Source: Gemmatimonadota bacterium (GTDB taxonomy: Bacteria; Gemmatimonadota; Gemmatimonadetes; Gemmatimonadales; Gemmatimonadaceae). From it: a DNA stretch of 64,000 nt. The stretch is from positions 1-64,000 of the forward strand of contig JAJPIS010000021.1 in NCBI GenBank assembly GCA_021324635.1. Reading direction: 5' to 3'. Shown one piece after another: positions 17,288 through 26,836 of this stretch (its first letter is position 1; each line of letters starts with the position of its first letter). The notes below the pieces were generated by a model. It was not told where the DNA came from and made no database searches. It saw only the letters and a list, made by a program, of their open reading frames with translations. The translations under genes were made by a program, and so were the position numbers.

Positions 17288-18070
17288 ATGCTGAACCGAC
17301 GCTGGACGCTCGCGGCCGCGGCCCTCGCCGCGTCGAGTGCCGCGTGTAGCAACAACACCGGTCCGGTCCAAACGGGCGTCCGGCTCGCGAACCCGGACAG
17401 CCTCACGTACGTGCTGCTCCCGGGCGTGCCCGGTCAGACGAGTGGGGTGATGCTGGCGTGGGCGCCGGCTCCGGATCAGAACGTCACCGGGTACGTGATC
17501 TACGGCCGCGCGTCGGCGAGCGGGGCCTGGAACACGCTCGCCTCGACGGGCGCCACCGTGTACTTCGATCCGGGCACGCCGCTGGCCGAGTACTACGTCG
17601 CGTCGGAGGATCAGGTCGGCGATGTCAGCAGCGGCACGCCCGCGGTCGCCGTGGACACGGCGTCCCCGTTCGGGCCCCCCGATAGCCTCGCCGCGATCGG
17701 GATCAACACGGGAGTCAAGCTCCATTGGTCCGCCGACGCGCGGCTCAGCAACCCTGGGCTGTTCGCGTACTACCGGGTCTTCTCCGAGCCGGCATCGGGC
17801 TCGGGTGGGTCCGCCGCCTGTCCGAACGGGGCGGCGGGCTTCGCGCTCGAGGGCACGACGGTCTCCGAGGATTTCGTCGTCGCCGGCCTGACGAACGGCT
17901 CGACGTGGTGTTACGGCGTCAGCACGGTCTCCGTGCTGGGGCAGGAGAGCCTGCTCACGCCGTGGATCATCGTCTCGCCCAACGCCGGTGGCGGGAACTT
18001 CGACATCACGACCGATCCCAGGGCGACGGTCGTCATGCATCGCGCACGACTCCGGCGCTCGCCGGCTTGA
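17288..18070 (+). CDS. Lipoprotein with fibronectin-III-like domains
   Basis: The 260-residue product has a lipoprotein signal ending ASSAACSNN (Cys20). Two regions look like fibronectin type III folds. Residues about 35-115 include VMLAWAPAPDQNVTGYVIYG, and residues about 130-225 include GVKLHWSADARLSN and GSTWCYGVSTVSVLGQES. No catalytic motif is visible, so it is probably an anchored binding or scaffold protein. ATG 17288 has AGGGGA a few bases upstream. It lies 31 bp before hutH and may share its transcript, although no link to histidine use is obvious. Confidence 0.75.
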   Translation: MLNRRWTLAAAALAASSAACSNNTGPVQTGVRLANPDSLTYVLLPGVPGQTSGVMLAWAPAPDQNVTGYVIYGRASASGAWNTLASTGATVYFDPGTPLAEYYVASEDQVGDVSSGTPAVAVDTASPFGPPDSLAAIGINTGVKLHWSADARLSNPGLFAYYRVFSEPASGSGGSAACPNGAAGFALEGTTVSEDFVVAGLTNGSTWCYGVSTVSVLGQESLLTPWIIVSPNAGGGNFDITTDPRATVVMHRARLRRSPA

Positions 18071-18101
18071 ATCCCATCCTGCGGAGGCCGACATTGTCTG
18101 G

Positions 18102-19715
18102 ATGGGTGAGCCTGTCGTCCTCGATGGCGAATCGCTGACGGTCGAGCAGGTCGCGGCGGTCGCGGCCGGCGCACCGGTCGCGCTGGCGGCCGACGCCCGG
18201 TCGCGCATGCGACGGACACGAGGGATCGTCGACCGTATTGTCGCCGGTGGGGACGTCGTCTACGGCGTGACGACCGGATTCGGCAAGCTCTCCGACGTCG
18301 CGATCTCGCGCGATCACCTGCGCGAGCTTCAGGTCAACCTCGTCCGGAGCCACTCGGCGGGGGTCGGCGCCCCCCTGCCCGAGCGAGAGGTGCGCGCGAT
18401 GATGGCGCTGCGGGCAAACGTGCTGGCGAAGGGATACTCGGGGTGCCGCCCCGAGTTGGTCGACCTTCTCGTCGGGATGCTCAACGCCGGGCTCCATCCC
18501 CCGGTGCCCGAGCAGGGCAGTGTGGGAGCGAGCGGCGACCTCGCGCCCCTCGCGCACCTCGGCCGATCCCTCATCGGCGAGGGGGAGCTGTCCCGCGACG
18601 GGCGCACAGGGCCAGCCGCGGCGATGCTTCGCGGAGCTGGGCTGACGCCGGTCGTGCTCGAGCCCAAGGAGGGGCTCGCCCTCATCAACGGCACGCAGGC
18701 CCACACGGCCGTCGCCGCCCTCGCCATCGTGGAGGCACGGCGACTCTGGCACGTCGCGCACATCGCCGGAGCGATGGCGCTGGAGGCGCTGCTCGGAACG
18801 CCGGTCGCCTTCGACGCCCGGATCCAGCGCGCCCGGGGGCAGGTCGGTCAGGAGGAATCCGCGGCGCTGCTGCGGGGGCTGCTCGCCGACAGCGAGATTC
18901 GCGAGTCGCACCGGGTCGGCGATCCGCGGGTCCAGGATGCCTACGGGCTCCGCTGCATTCCGCAGGTGTACGGGCCGGCGCGCGATGCGCTTCGCTTCGC
19001 GGAAGGGCTCGTCGGCCGCGAGCTGAACGCGGCGACCGACAACCCGCTGGTCTTCGACGACGGCACCCTACTGAGCGGCGGCAACTTCCACGGACAGGTC
19101 GGCGCCCTCGCGCTCGACGTGCTCGCGATCGCGGTCACCAACCTGGCGACGATGAGCGAGCGACGCACGGATCGCCTCGTGCACCCGGACCTCAATCAGG
19201 GGCTGCCGCCGTTCCTGGCGCGTGACGCGGGCGTGCACTCCGGGTTCATGATGGCCCAGGTCACCGCGGCGGCGCTCGCCTCCGAATGCAAGCTGCTGGC
19301 ACACCCGGCGAGTGTCGACACGATCCCGACCGACGGCGGCAAGGAAGACGTCGTGCCGATGGCGATGGCCGCGGCGTGGAAGCTGCGACGGGTCCTCCAG
19401 AATGCGCGCTATGTGCTCGCCATCGAGCTGATGTGCGGGGCGCAGGGGATCGACTACCGTGCACCGCTGCGGCCCGGACGCGGTGTCGCGCACGCACACC
19501 GGCTGGTGCGGGAGCTCGTGCCGCCGCTCGCCGGAGACCGCGTCCTGAGCACGGACATCGAGCGACTGGCCGCCGGGATTGCCGACGGCCGGTTCGATGC
19601 GGTGACCGGCGATCCGGCGGCGCCGGCCGATCGCACTCCGCCCCATCGTGCGGGCGACGGCGCCAGCCGCCCGGCGACCCCCCGTCAACCGACTGAACGC
19701 ACGAGCGACGCATGA
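18102..19715 (+). CDS. hutH: Histidine ammonia-lyase
   Basis: The 537-residue enzyme deaminates histidine to urocanate. The self-forming MIO cofactor triad is Ala143-Ser144-Gly145 in [15 protein letters not shown], the expected position. Other family motifs are [34 protein letters not shown] and [11 protein letters not shown] 18102 follows a GGAGG at 18083-18087. The C-terminus has about 25 extra polar residues ([13 protein letters not shown] and on) compared with a usual 510-residue HutH. The last bases overlap hutU (ATGA), so the two are coupled. Confidence 0.96.
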   Translation: MGEPVVLDGESLTVEQVAAVAAGAPVALAADARSRMRRTRGIVDRIVAGGDVVYGVTTGFGKLSDVAISRDHLRELQVNLVRSHSAGVGAPLPEREVRAMMALRANVLAKGYSGCRPELVDLLVGMLNAGLHPPVPEQGSVGASGDLAPLAHLGRSLIGEGELSRDGRTGPAAAMLRGAGLTPVVLEPKEGLALINGTQAHTAVAALAIVEARRLWHVAHIAGAMALEALLGTPVAFDARIQRARGQVGQEESAALLRGLLADSEIRESHRVGDPRVQDAYGLRCIPQVYGPARDALRFAEGLVGRELNAATDNPLVFDDGTLLSGGNFHGQVGALALDVLAIAVTNLATMSERRTDRLVHPDLNQGLPPFLARDAGVHSGFMMAQVTAAALASECKLLAHPASVDTIPTDGGKEDVVPMAMAAAWKLRRVLQNARYVLAIELMCGAQGIDYRAPLRPGRGVAHAHRLVRELVPPLAGDRVLSTDIERLAAGIADGRFDAVTGDPAAPADRTPPHRAGDGASRPATPRQPTERTSDA

Positions 19716-21427
19716 GCCCACCGTCCGAGACGCTCGTTTCCCCGGCCGCCCCCCACGCTGCTCCCCAGGCCCGTCCCCGGCGCGTGAGCGCGCCCCGCGG
19801 CACCGAGCGCTCCTGTCGTGGCTGGCAGCAGGAAGCCGCGCTGCGCATGCTGATGAACAACCTCGACCCCGCCGTCGCCGAGCGTCCCGACGACCTGGTC
19901 GTCTACGGTGGCACCGGTCGGGCGGCGCGGAGCTGGGAGGCGTTCGATGCGATCGTCGCCGTCCTCCGGCGGCTGGGGGACGACGAGACCTTGCTCGTGC
20001 AGAGCGGAAAGCCGGTGGGGGTCTTTCGCACGCACGCGGGTGCGCCGCGTGTGCTCATCGCCAACAGTAACCTCGTGCCCCGCTGGGCCACCTGGGACGA
20101 GTTCCGGCGCCTCGAGCGGATGGGCCTCACGATGTACGGCCAGATGACGGCCGGCTCGTGGATCTACATCGGCTCGCAGGGGATCCTGCAGGGCACGTAC
20201 GAGACGTTCGCCGCGGTTGCCCTGCGGCACTTCGGGGGCTCGCTCGCCGGCCGGCTCGTCGTCACCGCCGGCCTCGGCGGGATGGGCGGCGCGCAGCCGC
20301 TCGCGGCGACGATGAACGGTGGCGTCCTGCTCGGCGTCGAGGTGGATCCGGCACGCATCGAGAAGCGCCTCGAGACCCGGTATTGCGACCGGATGACGGA
20401 CGATATCGACCAGGCGCTGGCGTGGGCGGCGGCCGCGCAGCAGGCGCGCACCGCGCTGTCGATCGGGCTCGTGGGCAACGCCGCCGAGGTCGTGCCGACG
20501 CTCGTGCGCCGCGGGATCACACCCGACGTGCTCACCGACCAGACGAGCGCGCACGATATGCTGAACGGGTACGTGCCGGCGGGGCTCACGCTCGCCGACG
20601 CGGCCGCCCTACGGCGAGACGATCCGGCCGGCTACGTCGCGCGGTCGACGGCGTCGGCGGCGGCGCACGTGCGCGCGATGCTCGAACTCCGGCGCCGTGG
20701 CGCGGTCACCTTCGACTACGGCAACAACCTGCGCACGGTGGCCTTCGACGCCGGAGTCGCCGACGCGTTCACGATCCCGGGCTTCGTGCCGGAGTACATC
20801 CGGCCGCTGTTCTGTCAGGGGAAGGGGCCATTCCGGTGGGTGGCGCTCTCCGGCGATCCGGACGACATCTATCGCACGGATGCGCTGGCGCTCGAGCTCT
20901 TTCCCCACGACGACGCGCTCCGCCGCTGGCTCACGATGGCGCGCGAGCGGGTGCAGTTCCAGGGCTTGCCGGCGCGCATCTGCTGGCTCGGACAGGGGGA
21001 GCGGGCACGGTTCGGGGTCGCGATGAACGACCTGGTCGCACGCGGCGAGCTGTCGGCACCGATCGTGATCGGGAGGGACCATCTCGATACGGGGAGCGTG
21101 GCGTCGCCGTTCCGCGAGACGGAAGGGATGCGCGACGGCAGCGACGCGATCGCCGATTGGCCGATCCTCAACGCGCTCCTCAACGTGGCGAGCGGGGCGT
21201 CCTGGGTCTCGGTGCACCATGGCGGCGGCGTCGGGATCGGTAACTCGCTGCACGCCGGGCAAGTGATTGTCGCCGACGGGTCGGCCGAGATGCGCGAGCG
21301 GCTGGCGCGCGTACTGACGAACGATCCGGGGATCGGGATCGCCCGCCACGCCGACGCCGGATACGAGGAGGCGCGCACGACGGCGCGGGCGCAGAGGCTC
21401 GACCTTCCCATGATCGATCGCGACTGA
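19712..21427 (+). CDS. hutU: Urocanate hydratase
   Basis: The 571-residue enzyme converts urocanate to imidazolonepropionate using tightly bound NAD. The core begins [17 protein letters not shown]. The NAD site lies in [20 protein letters not shown], and the active-site cysteine lies in [26 protein letters not shown] and [20 protein letters not shown] are also diagnostic. A Pro/Ala-rich N-terminal tail of about 25 residues precedes the normal start region. ATG 19712 overlaps the hutH stop. It is followed after 16 nt by a radical SAM gene, not by another hut gene. Confidence 0.96.
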   Translation: MSPPSETLVSPAAPHAAPQARPRRVSAPRGTERSCRGWQQEAALRMLMNNLDPAVAERPDDLVVYGGTGRAARSWEAFDAIVAVLRRLGDDETLLVQSGKPVGVFRTHAGAPRVLIANSNLVPRWATWDEFRRLERMGLTMYGQMTAGSWIYIGSQGILQGTYETFAAVALRHFGGSLAGRLVVTAGLGGMGGAQPLAATMNGGVLLGVEVDPARIEKRLETRYCDRMTDDIDQALAWAAAAQQARTALSIGLVGNAAEVVPTLVRRGITPDVLTDQTSAHDMLNGYVPAGLTLADAAALRRDDPAGYVARSTASAAAHVRAMLELRRRGAVTFDYGNNLRTVAFDAGVADAFTIPGFVPEYIRPLFCQGKGPFRWVALSGDPDDIYRTDALALELFPHDDALRRWLTMARERVQFQGLPARICWLGQGERARFGVAMNDLVARGELSAPIVIGRDHLDTGSVASPFRETEGMRDGSDAIADWPILNALLNVASGASWVSVHHGGGVGIGNSLHAGQVIVADGSAEMRERLARVLTNDPGIGIARHADAGYEEARTTARAQRLDLPMIDRD

Positions 21428-21443
21428 ACCGGTCTCGCCCCCG

Positions 21444-22415
21444 GTGCTCTCCGCGAGGTTCGCGCCCTGGCATGTGCCGCTGTTCATCGCGAAGTACGCG
21501 TATCTGACCGCGCGGCAGCGGCCGATCCTCGTGCACTTCGAGGTGACGCAGCGGTGCAACGCGCGGTGCGGGTTCTGTGATTTCTGGCGCACGGACCCGG
21601 CGGCGCGACACAGCGAGGTGGACAGCTTCGCCGCGGCCGCACGCTACTTCAACCCGCTCATGATCACGTTCACCGGCGGCGAGCCGACGCTGCGGCGTGA
21701 CCTGGAGGACCTCGTGCGGGGGGTCGCGGCGGCGGTCCGGGTGAGGTACATCACGATCATCACCCACGGTGGCACCCTGACGCCGGCGCGCGCCTGGTCG
21801 CTCTGGGAGGCGGGCGTCAACCAGTTCAATGTCTCCCTCGACTACCTCGACGGCCGGCACGATCGGGCGCGGGGCATCCCGGGACTCACCGCGCGGATCT
21901 TCGGGACCGTCGAGGCGATGCGCGCGCGTGGCATCGACAGCATCCGCTTCAACACCGTGATCCGCGACGACAACCTGGATCAACTGCTGCCCATCGTCCA
22001 CCGGGCCGCGGAGCTCGGATGCGGCGTGAACTTCAGCCTCTATACCGACTCCAAGAACGGCAACCGCGGCCCGCTGGTCGCGCCCGAGCGCCTGCCGGCG
22101 CTCGAGGATGCCGTCGCGGCGCTCCTCGCCTACAAGCGGCGTCGGCGCGGCGTGATCACGAGCTCGGATCACTACCTCCGCGCCATTCCCCGCTACGCCC
22201 GCGGCGAGCTGGAGGGTCCGTGTCGGAGTGGAGTCCGCACGATCCATCTCGATCCGACGGGACACGTGAAGCGATGCCCGGATTTCCCGACGGACTTTCA
22301 CTGGACCGCCTTCCGCCGCTACGAGCCGATCGCCTGCGACGCTTGCTTCTACGCCTGCCGTGGGGAGGCCCAGGCGCCGCTGCAGTGGTCGCGCGTCCGC
22401 GACGTCATTGCGTGA
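21444..22415 (+). CDS. Radical SAM protein with SPASM-like C-terminal cysteines
   Basis: The 323-residue product carries the radical SAM cluster motif CNARCGFC (Cys38, Cys42, Cys45) and the SAM-contacting TGGEP at about 77-81. Near the C-terminus, Cys260, Cys278, Cys298, Cys301 and Cys305 (the last three in CDACFYAC) form a pattern like the SPASM/twitch domains that hold extra iron-sulfur clusters. Such enzymes often modify peptides or proteins, or act as HpnH-like lipid enzymes. The substrate cannot be read from the sequence. GTG 21444 lies 16 nt after hutU, and the gene ends 37 nt before hutI, so it sits inside the hut operon. No precursor-peptide gene was found next to it. Confidence 0.85.
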   Translation: MLSARFAPWHVPLFIAKYAYLTARQRPILVHFEVTQRCNARCGFCDFWRTDPAARHSEVDSFAAAARYFNPLMITFTGGEPTLRRDLEDLVRGVAAAVRVRYITIITHGGTLTPARAWSLWEAGVNQFNVSLDYLDGRHDRARGIPGLTARIFGTVEAMRARGIDSIRFNTVIRDDNLDQLLPIVHRAAELGCGVNFSLYTDSKNGNRGPLVAPERLPALEDAVAALLAYKRRRRGVITSSDHYLRAIPRYARGELEGPCRSGVRTIHLDPTGHVKRCPDFPTDFHWTAFRRYEPIACDACFYACRGEAQAPLQWSRVRDVIA

Positions 22416-22452
22416 GGCGAGCGGCGGCGGACGCCCGTGTGCCTCGCCCGTG

Positions 22453-23718
22453 ATGCGGCTCTTCGTCGGGGCGGGCCAGGTGGTCACCTGTGCCGGCCCG
22501 GGGCGTGCGCGGCGGGGGAGCGAGATGCGCGACCTCGCCATCCGGACCGACGCCGCGGTGGCGGTCGAGGGCGAGCGGATCGCCGCGGTCGGCCCGCGAG
22601 CGGCGCTCGAGCGCCGCTACCCCGACGCGGACCGGGTCGAGTGCGGCGGCGGGGTCCTCATGCCGGGACTCGTGGACTCGCACACGCACGCGATCTTCGG
22701 CCGGCCGCGCTACGAGGAGCAGGAGCAGCGCGCCGCCGGCGCTGACTACCTCGCGATCGCCGCGGCCGGCGGTGGCATCCACGCATCGGTGCGCGATCTG
22801 CGCCGGCGCTCGGGCGACGAGCTCCTGGCGCTCGCCCGGCCCCGGCTCGCCCGTCTGGCGGCGTACGGGACGACGACGGTGGAGATCAAGTCCGGCTACG
22901 GGCTCACCATCGAGGACGAGCTCAAGGCGCTGCGTGTCATCGCCGGGCTCGCGGCCACGACGCCCCTGCGGCTCGTGCCGACCTGGCTCGGCGCGCACGA
23001 GATTCCGCTCGAGTACCGCTCGGCCCCCGGAGGACGGCAGGCGTACATGGACCTCCTCGTGGGCGAGATGCTGCCGGCCGTCGTCGCCGGGCGCCTCGCC
23101 TGCTTCGCCGACGTCTTCTGCGAGCCGGGGGTCTTCACGGTCGAGGAGACTCGCCGAGTGCTCGAGGCGGCGCGCGCGGCCGGGTTGGCGTTGAAGATGC
23201 ACGCCGACGAGCTGGCGCCGGCCGGCGGCGCGGAGCTCGCGGCCGGGCTGGGGGCCACATCGGCGGATCATCTGGCGGCGATCTCCGCCTCCGGGATCGC
23301 GGCGCTCGCCGCCGCACCGACCGTGGCGACCCTCCTGCCGGGGACGATGCTGTTCCTCGGTAAGGCGGCCCAGGCCCCCGCCCGCGCCCTCATCGACGCC
23401 GGGGCGGCCGTGGCGCTGGCGACAGACTTCAATCCGGGGACTTCCCCGACGGTCAACTTTCCGCTCATCCTGACCCTGGGGGTGAGTCAACTGCGGCTCT
23501 CGGCCGCCGAGGCGGTGATGGCCGCGACGGTCAACGGTGCGGCGGCATTGGGGTTGGCCGACCGCGTCGGACAGCTGGCTCCGGGCTTCTCGGCGGACCT
23601 CGCGCTGTTCGACATCGAGGACATCCGCGAGCTGCCGTACTGGTATGGGGATCGGCGGTGCCGCGCGACGTGGTCGCGGGGCAAAGCTTGTCACCCATTT
23701 GACTTACCGGTACCTTGA
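22453..23718 (+). CDS. hutI: Imidazolonepropionase
   Basis: The 421-residue amidohydrolase opens imidazolonepropionate to formiminoglutamate. Metal-site motifs are DSHTHAIFG near residue 75 and LKMHADELAPAGGAEL near 240, with ATDFNPGTSP near 320. VEIKSGYGLTIEDELKALR and VPTWLGAHEIP are signature sequences of HutI. ATG 22453 is used; GTG 22450 is an in-frame alternative. No hutF, hutG or hut regulator gene follows, so the fate of formiminoglutamate is not encoded in this window. Confidence 0.95.
   Translation: MRLFVGAGQVVTCAGPGRARRGSEMRDLAIRTDAAVAVEGERIAAVGPRAALERRYPDADRVECGGGVLMPGLVDSHTHAIFGRPRYEEQEQRAAGADYLAIAAAGGGIHASVRDLRRRSGDELLALARPRLARLAAYGTTTVEIKSGYGLTIEDELKALRVIAGLAATTPLRLVPTWLGAHEIPLEYRSAPGGRQAYMDLLVGEMLPAVVAGRLACFADVFCEPGVFTVEETRRVLEAARAAGLALKMHADELAPAGGAELAAGLGATSADHLAAISASGIAALAAAPTVATLLPGTMLFLGKAAQAPARALIDAGAAVALATDFNPGTSPTVNFPLILTLGVSQLRLSAAEAVMAATVNGAAALGLADRVGQLAPGFSADLALFDIEDIRELPYWYGDRRCRATWSRGKACHPFDLPVP
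23688..23716 (+). promoter_or_regulatory. Candidate promoter for the large TPR gene
   Basis: TTGTCA at 23688-23693 and TACCTT at 23711-23716 are separated by 17 bp. The pair lies in the last codons of hutI and would leave a leader of about 130 nt before the TPR gene start at 23852. The -10 matches TATAAT weakly, so this is a suggestion only. Confidence 0.3.
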
Positions 23719-23851
23719 ACAGTCTCCTGTGCAGCGGGGCGCCGAGCCTGACGGCGGCCGTCCCGCGCCCCGTGCGTGCGACCGGCCGTGCGGTGCCTGT
23801 GGGGGCGCTGCGCCGGCGCTCCCCCGAGACGACCGCCGCCTCCCTGCCCTG

Positions 23852-26836
23852 ATGTCGAACCCAGCGAAGCTCAAGAAGAAAGCCGCCGAGTTCGAGCAGA
23901 AGAAGCAGTTCGACAAAGCGCTTCAGCTCTACATCCAGATCCTGGAGGAGAGCGACGGCGGCGAGGACGAGGGCGACGTCGCCCTGTACAACCGCGTGGG
24001 CGACCTCCTGATGCGTCAGGGCAACGTCGCCGAGGCGATGACGTACTACGAGAAGGCGGTCGATCTCTACGCCGAGAGCGGCTTCTTCAACAACGCCATC
24101 GCCCTCTGCAACAAGATCCTCCGCCAGTCGCCGGGTCGAAACTCGGTCTACTACAAGCTGGGGAAGATCAGCGCGAAGAAGGGCTTCATCAGCGACGCGA
24201 AGCAGAACTTCCTCGAGTACGCCGCACGCATGCAGGCGGCCGGGCAGCTCGACGAGGCCTTCCGGGCGCTCAAGGAGTTCGCGGACCTCTGCCCGGACCA
24301 GGACGACATCCGGCTGATGCTCGCCGATCAGCTGTCGAAGAAGGACCGTAAGGGCGAGGCACTGGAGCAACTCCAGCTGTTGTACGAGAAATTCGAGGCC
24401 GAGGGTCGCGGGGCCGAGATGCGGGCGACCGTGGACCGGATGCGGGCGATCGATCCGACGGCCGAGCCCAAGGCGGGCGAGGGGCCGCGCCGGCGGAAAA
24501 CGACCGGTCTGGTGTTCATCGACCTCTCGGACGACGGGGCGGCGAAGCCTGCCGCCGGGCCGGCGGTCAAGCCCCGCCCGGGCGCTCCGCCGGCGCCGGC
24601 GCCGGGGCGCGGGGCAGCGCACGGCGCCCGCGGTCCTGCGGGACCGCCGGCCCGCCCCAGCGTGGCGGTGCCCCCGCCGCCCGTCGCGCACGCGCCCCCC
24701 GTGGCGGAGCTGGAGCCCGAGCGCGTGGGGCTCGAGACTCCGAGCGACGACAGCGCTCGACGCCCGAGCGGCCCGAACGCCGGGGCGGAGCCGGACACCG
24801 GCCCGGGCGGCGAGAGTGCGGTCGTGGCCGGGAACGACACTGTCGAGGGGCTCGACCGATTCGAGCCGCACGAGGCCTCATCGTCCGCCGGGACGGTGCA
24901 CGGTTTCGAGACGTCGGCGGTGCTCGACGTGTCGGCGGACGAGGGTCGGGGGGAGAGCGGCGCGCCCAATGCCGAGCATGGGCTCCCGGGGGTCGCCCCG
25001 CTGAGCGGCCCACAGTTCGGGGCCCTGCGCCTCGCGACACCGCTCGAGCTCCAGGCGATCGAGGCGCCGGCGCACGATCTCGCTCTGCCCGGCGAGCTGC
25101 CGCCGCTCGTGGACCCTGCGCTCGCCAGCCCATCGCTCGCCGAGCTGTCGACTGACGATGCCGGGAGCATGCTCTCGTTGGGCGGCGAGATGGAGCTGAT
25201 CATCCCCGACGTGGATGCCGACCTCGGACACGGTGCCGGCGTCCTCTCCCCGCTGCCGGATGAGGACGACCGGCTGTCCGACCTCCCCATCCTGGACGTC
25301 GACATCCTCTCGCACGGCGGCCGGCGGCATCCGGCGCCGTTCGCCGTCGAGGATGAGTCAGACGAAGGTGCGCCGCTCGCCGGGGAGCCGGCGGCCCCCG
25401 GGGCGGACGAGACCGGGGACGAGGCTGGGGACGAAGCCGGGGACGAGGCCGGGGACGAGGCGGAGGCTGCGGATACCCTGCTCCCACTGGTGGGTGGCGC
25501 GGAGCTGCTCGCCGTGCCCGAGGACGAGTCGACCGACGGTGAGGGGGGCGACGCGGAGGGCGATGACCTGTCGGGCGAGCCGCCGATCGCGGGGCACATG
25601 GTCGGCTGGGCCGCCGGCCCCACAGCGCATTCCCCCATCGACTCGGCGGACGATCTCGACGCGTTACGGGCACGGGTGATCGCGGAGCCGGAGAACTGGG
25701 AGCTTCGCCGGCGACTGGCCGAGGCACTGCTCGACGCAGGCGACCACGCCGGCGGGCTTCAGGCGCTCGAGGCGACGATGATCGGGCTCGAACGGGCCCA
25801 CGACCTGGAAGGCGCACGCGCGGTCGCTGATGAGATCATCCGACTGAACCCGAACTCGGTCCGCTACCACCAGAAGCGCGTCGAGTACGCCTTTCGCAGC
25901 AACGACCGGGTGCACCTCCCGGACTCGTATCTGGAGCTGGCGGACGCGCTCTTCCGCGCCGGACAGACCGACAAGGCGCGCGCCGTCTACCATCGCGTCC
26001 TCGAGCTGGCTCCGAGCGACCCCCGAGCGCAGGCCGCCCTGAGCACGTTCGGCGATATCAGTGACCCGGCCCCGCCCGAGGCAGCGCCGCCGGTCGCCGC
26101 GCCGCCGGCAGTGCCGGCACAGGCGGCGCGGCCACAGGCCGTCCTGCCGCAGGTCGGGCCGCCCCAGGGTGTGCCGCCAGACCTCGCCCCTGCCCCCGCC
26201 CCGTCACCGCCGGCCGCCCCCCGACCCGACGCAGCCGGCCGGCCCCGGGCGGCGCCGGCTCGCCCGTCCGCGCCCGCCGTGGCGGCTCCGGCCGAGGCCT
26301 CGGACGACGGCTATGTGAACCTCGGGGAGTGGCTTCGCGACGAGGAGCAGCCGCGGTCGACCCGGATGGTGGTCGAGCAGGAGCAGCCCACGGGGGACGA
26401 GGCGGCCGATTTCGCCGACATGCTGCGGAAGTTCAAGCAGGGAATCGCCGAGAATGTGGGCGAGGAAGACCATGACAGCCATTACGATCTGGGCGTCGCG
26501 TACAAGGAGATGGGACTCGTCGACGAGGCGATCGCCGAGTTTCAGAAGGCCCTGCGCGGGCCCCATCACCGGCCGCGGGCCTACGAGGCGTTGGGGCAGT
26601 GCTTCCTCGAGAAGGAGCAGTACCGCGTCGCCGCGACGATCCTGAGCCGGGCGCTGACCGAGCCGGGGGTCACGGATGACCAACTGGTGGGCGTGCTCTA
26701 TCTTCTTGGCTATGCTTCCGAGGCTCTCACGCAGTGGGATGCCGCAGTGGCCTACTATCAACGCGTATTTGCCGTGGATATCGAATTCCGTGATGCGGCG
26801 CAGCGGCTCGCGATGCTCGAGCGGGCGCCTCGGTGA
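23852..26836 (+). CDS. Large TPR-repeat protein with acidic and proline-rich linkers
   Basis: The 994-residue protein has no signal peptide and is probably cytoplasmic. TPR helices cover about residues 1-200 (NPAKLKKKAAEFEQKKQFDK, AMTYYEKAVDLYAESGFFNN), 600-740 and 870-990 (SHYDLGVAYKEMGLVDEAIA). They are separated by a Pro/Ala linker and a long acidic section containing four GDEA repeats. It starts at ATG 23852, without a clear ribosome site. It overlaps the polyprenyl synthase gene by 4 nt. The architecture suggests a protein-protein scaffold; the partner is unknown. It has the same general layout as the TPR protein at 30646-32613. Confidence 0.8.
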   Translation: MSNPAKLKKKAAEFEQKKQFDKALQLYIQILEESDGGEDEGDVALYNRVGDLLMRQGNVAEAMTYYEKAVDLYAESGFFNNAIALCNKILRQSPGRNSVYYKLGKISAKKGFISDAKQNFLEYAARMQAAGQLDEAFRALKEFADLCPDQDDIRLMLADQLSKKDRKGEALEQLQLLYEKFEAEGRGAEMRATVDRMRAIDPTAEPKAGEGPRRRKTTGLVFIDLSDDGAAKPAAGPAVKPRPGAPPAPAPGRGAAHGARGPAGPPARPSVAVPPPPVAHAPPVAELEPERVGLETPSDDSARRPSGPNAGAEPDTGPGGESAVVAGNDTVEGLDRFEPHEASSSAGTVHGFETSAVLDVSADEGRGESGAPNAEHGLPGVAPLSGPQFGALRLATPLELQAIEAPAHDLALPGELPPLVDPALASPSLAELSTDDAGSMLSLGGEMELIIPDVDADLGHGAGVLSPLPDEDDRLSDLPILDVDILSHGGRRHPAPFAVEDESDEGAPLAGEPAAPGADETGDEAGDEAGDEAGDEAEAADTLLPLVGGAELLAVPEDESTDGEGGDAEGDDLSGEPPIAGHMVGWAAGPTAHSPIDSADDLDALRARVIAEPENWELRRRLAEALLDAGDHAGGLQALEATMIGLERAHDLEGARAVADEIIRLNPNSVRYHQKRVEYAFRSNDRVHLPDSYLELADALFRAGQTDKARAVYHRVLELAPSDPRAQAALSTFGDISDPAPPEAAPPVAAPPAVPAQAARPQAVLPQVGPPQGVPPDLAPAPAPSPPAAPRPDAAGRPRAAPARPSAPAVAAPAEASDDGYVNLGEWLRDEEQPRSTRMVVEQEQPTGDEAADFADMLRKFKQGIAENVGEEDHDSHYDLGVAYKEMGLVDEAIAEFQKALRGPHHRPRAYEALGQCFLEKEQYRVAATILSRALTEPGVTDDQLVGVLYLLGYASEALTQWDAAVAYYQRVFAVDIEFRDAAQRLAMLERAPR
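25415..25462 (+). repeat. In-frame 12-bp tandem repeat, four copies
   Basis: Four near-identical units of GGGGACGAGGCT type lie at 25415-25426, 25427-25438, 25439-25450 and 25451-25462. They encode GDEAGDEAGDEAGDEA in the acidic linker of the TPR protein. Changes in copy number would stay in frame. Confidence 0.85.

Noticed and set aside
18091-18101. An upstream start for hutH closer to the GGAGG
   Set aside because: The only in-frame codons there are ATT, GTC and TGG. ATG 18102 is an ordinary start and gives the MIO triad at the expected residue number.
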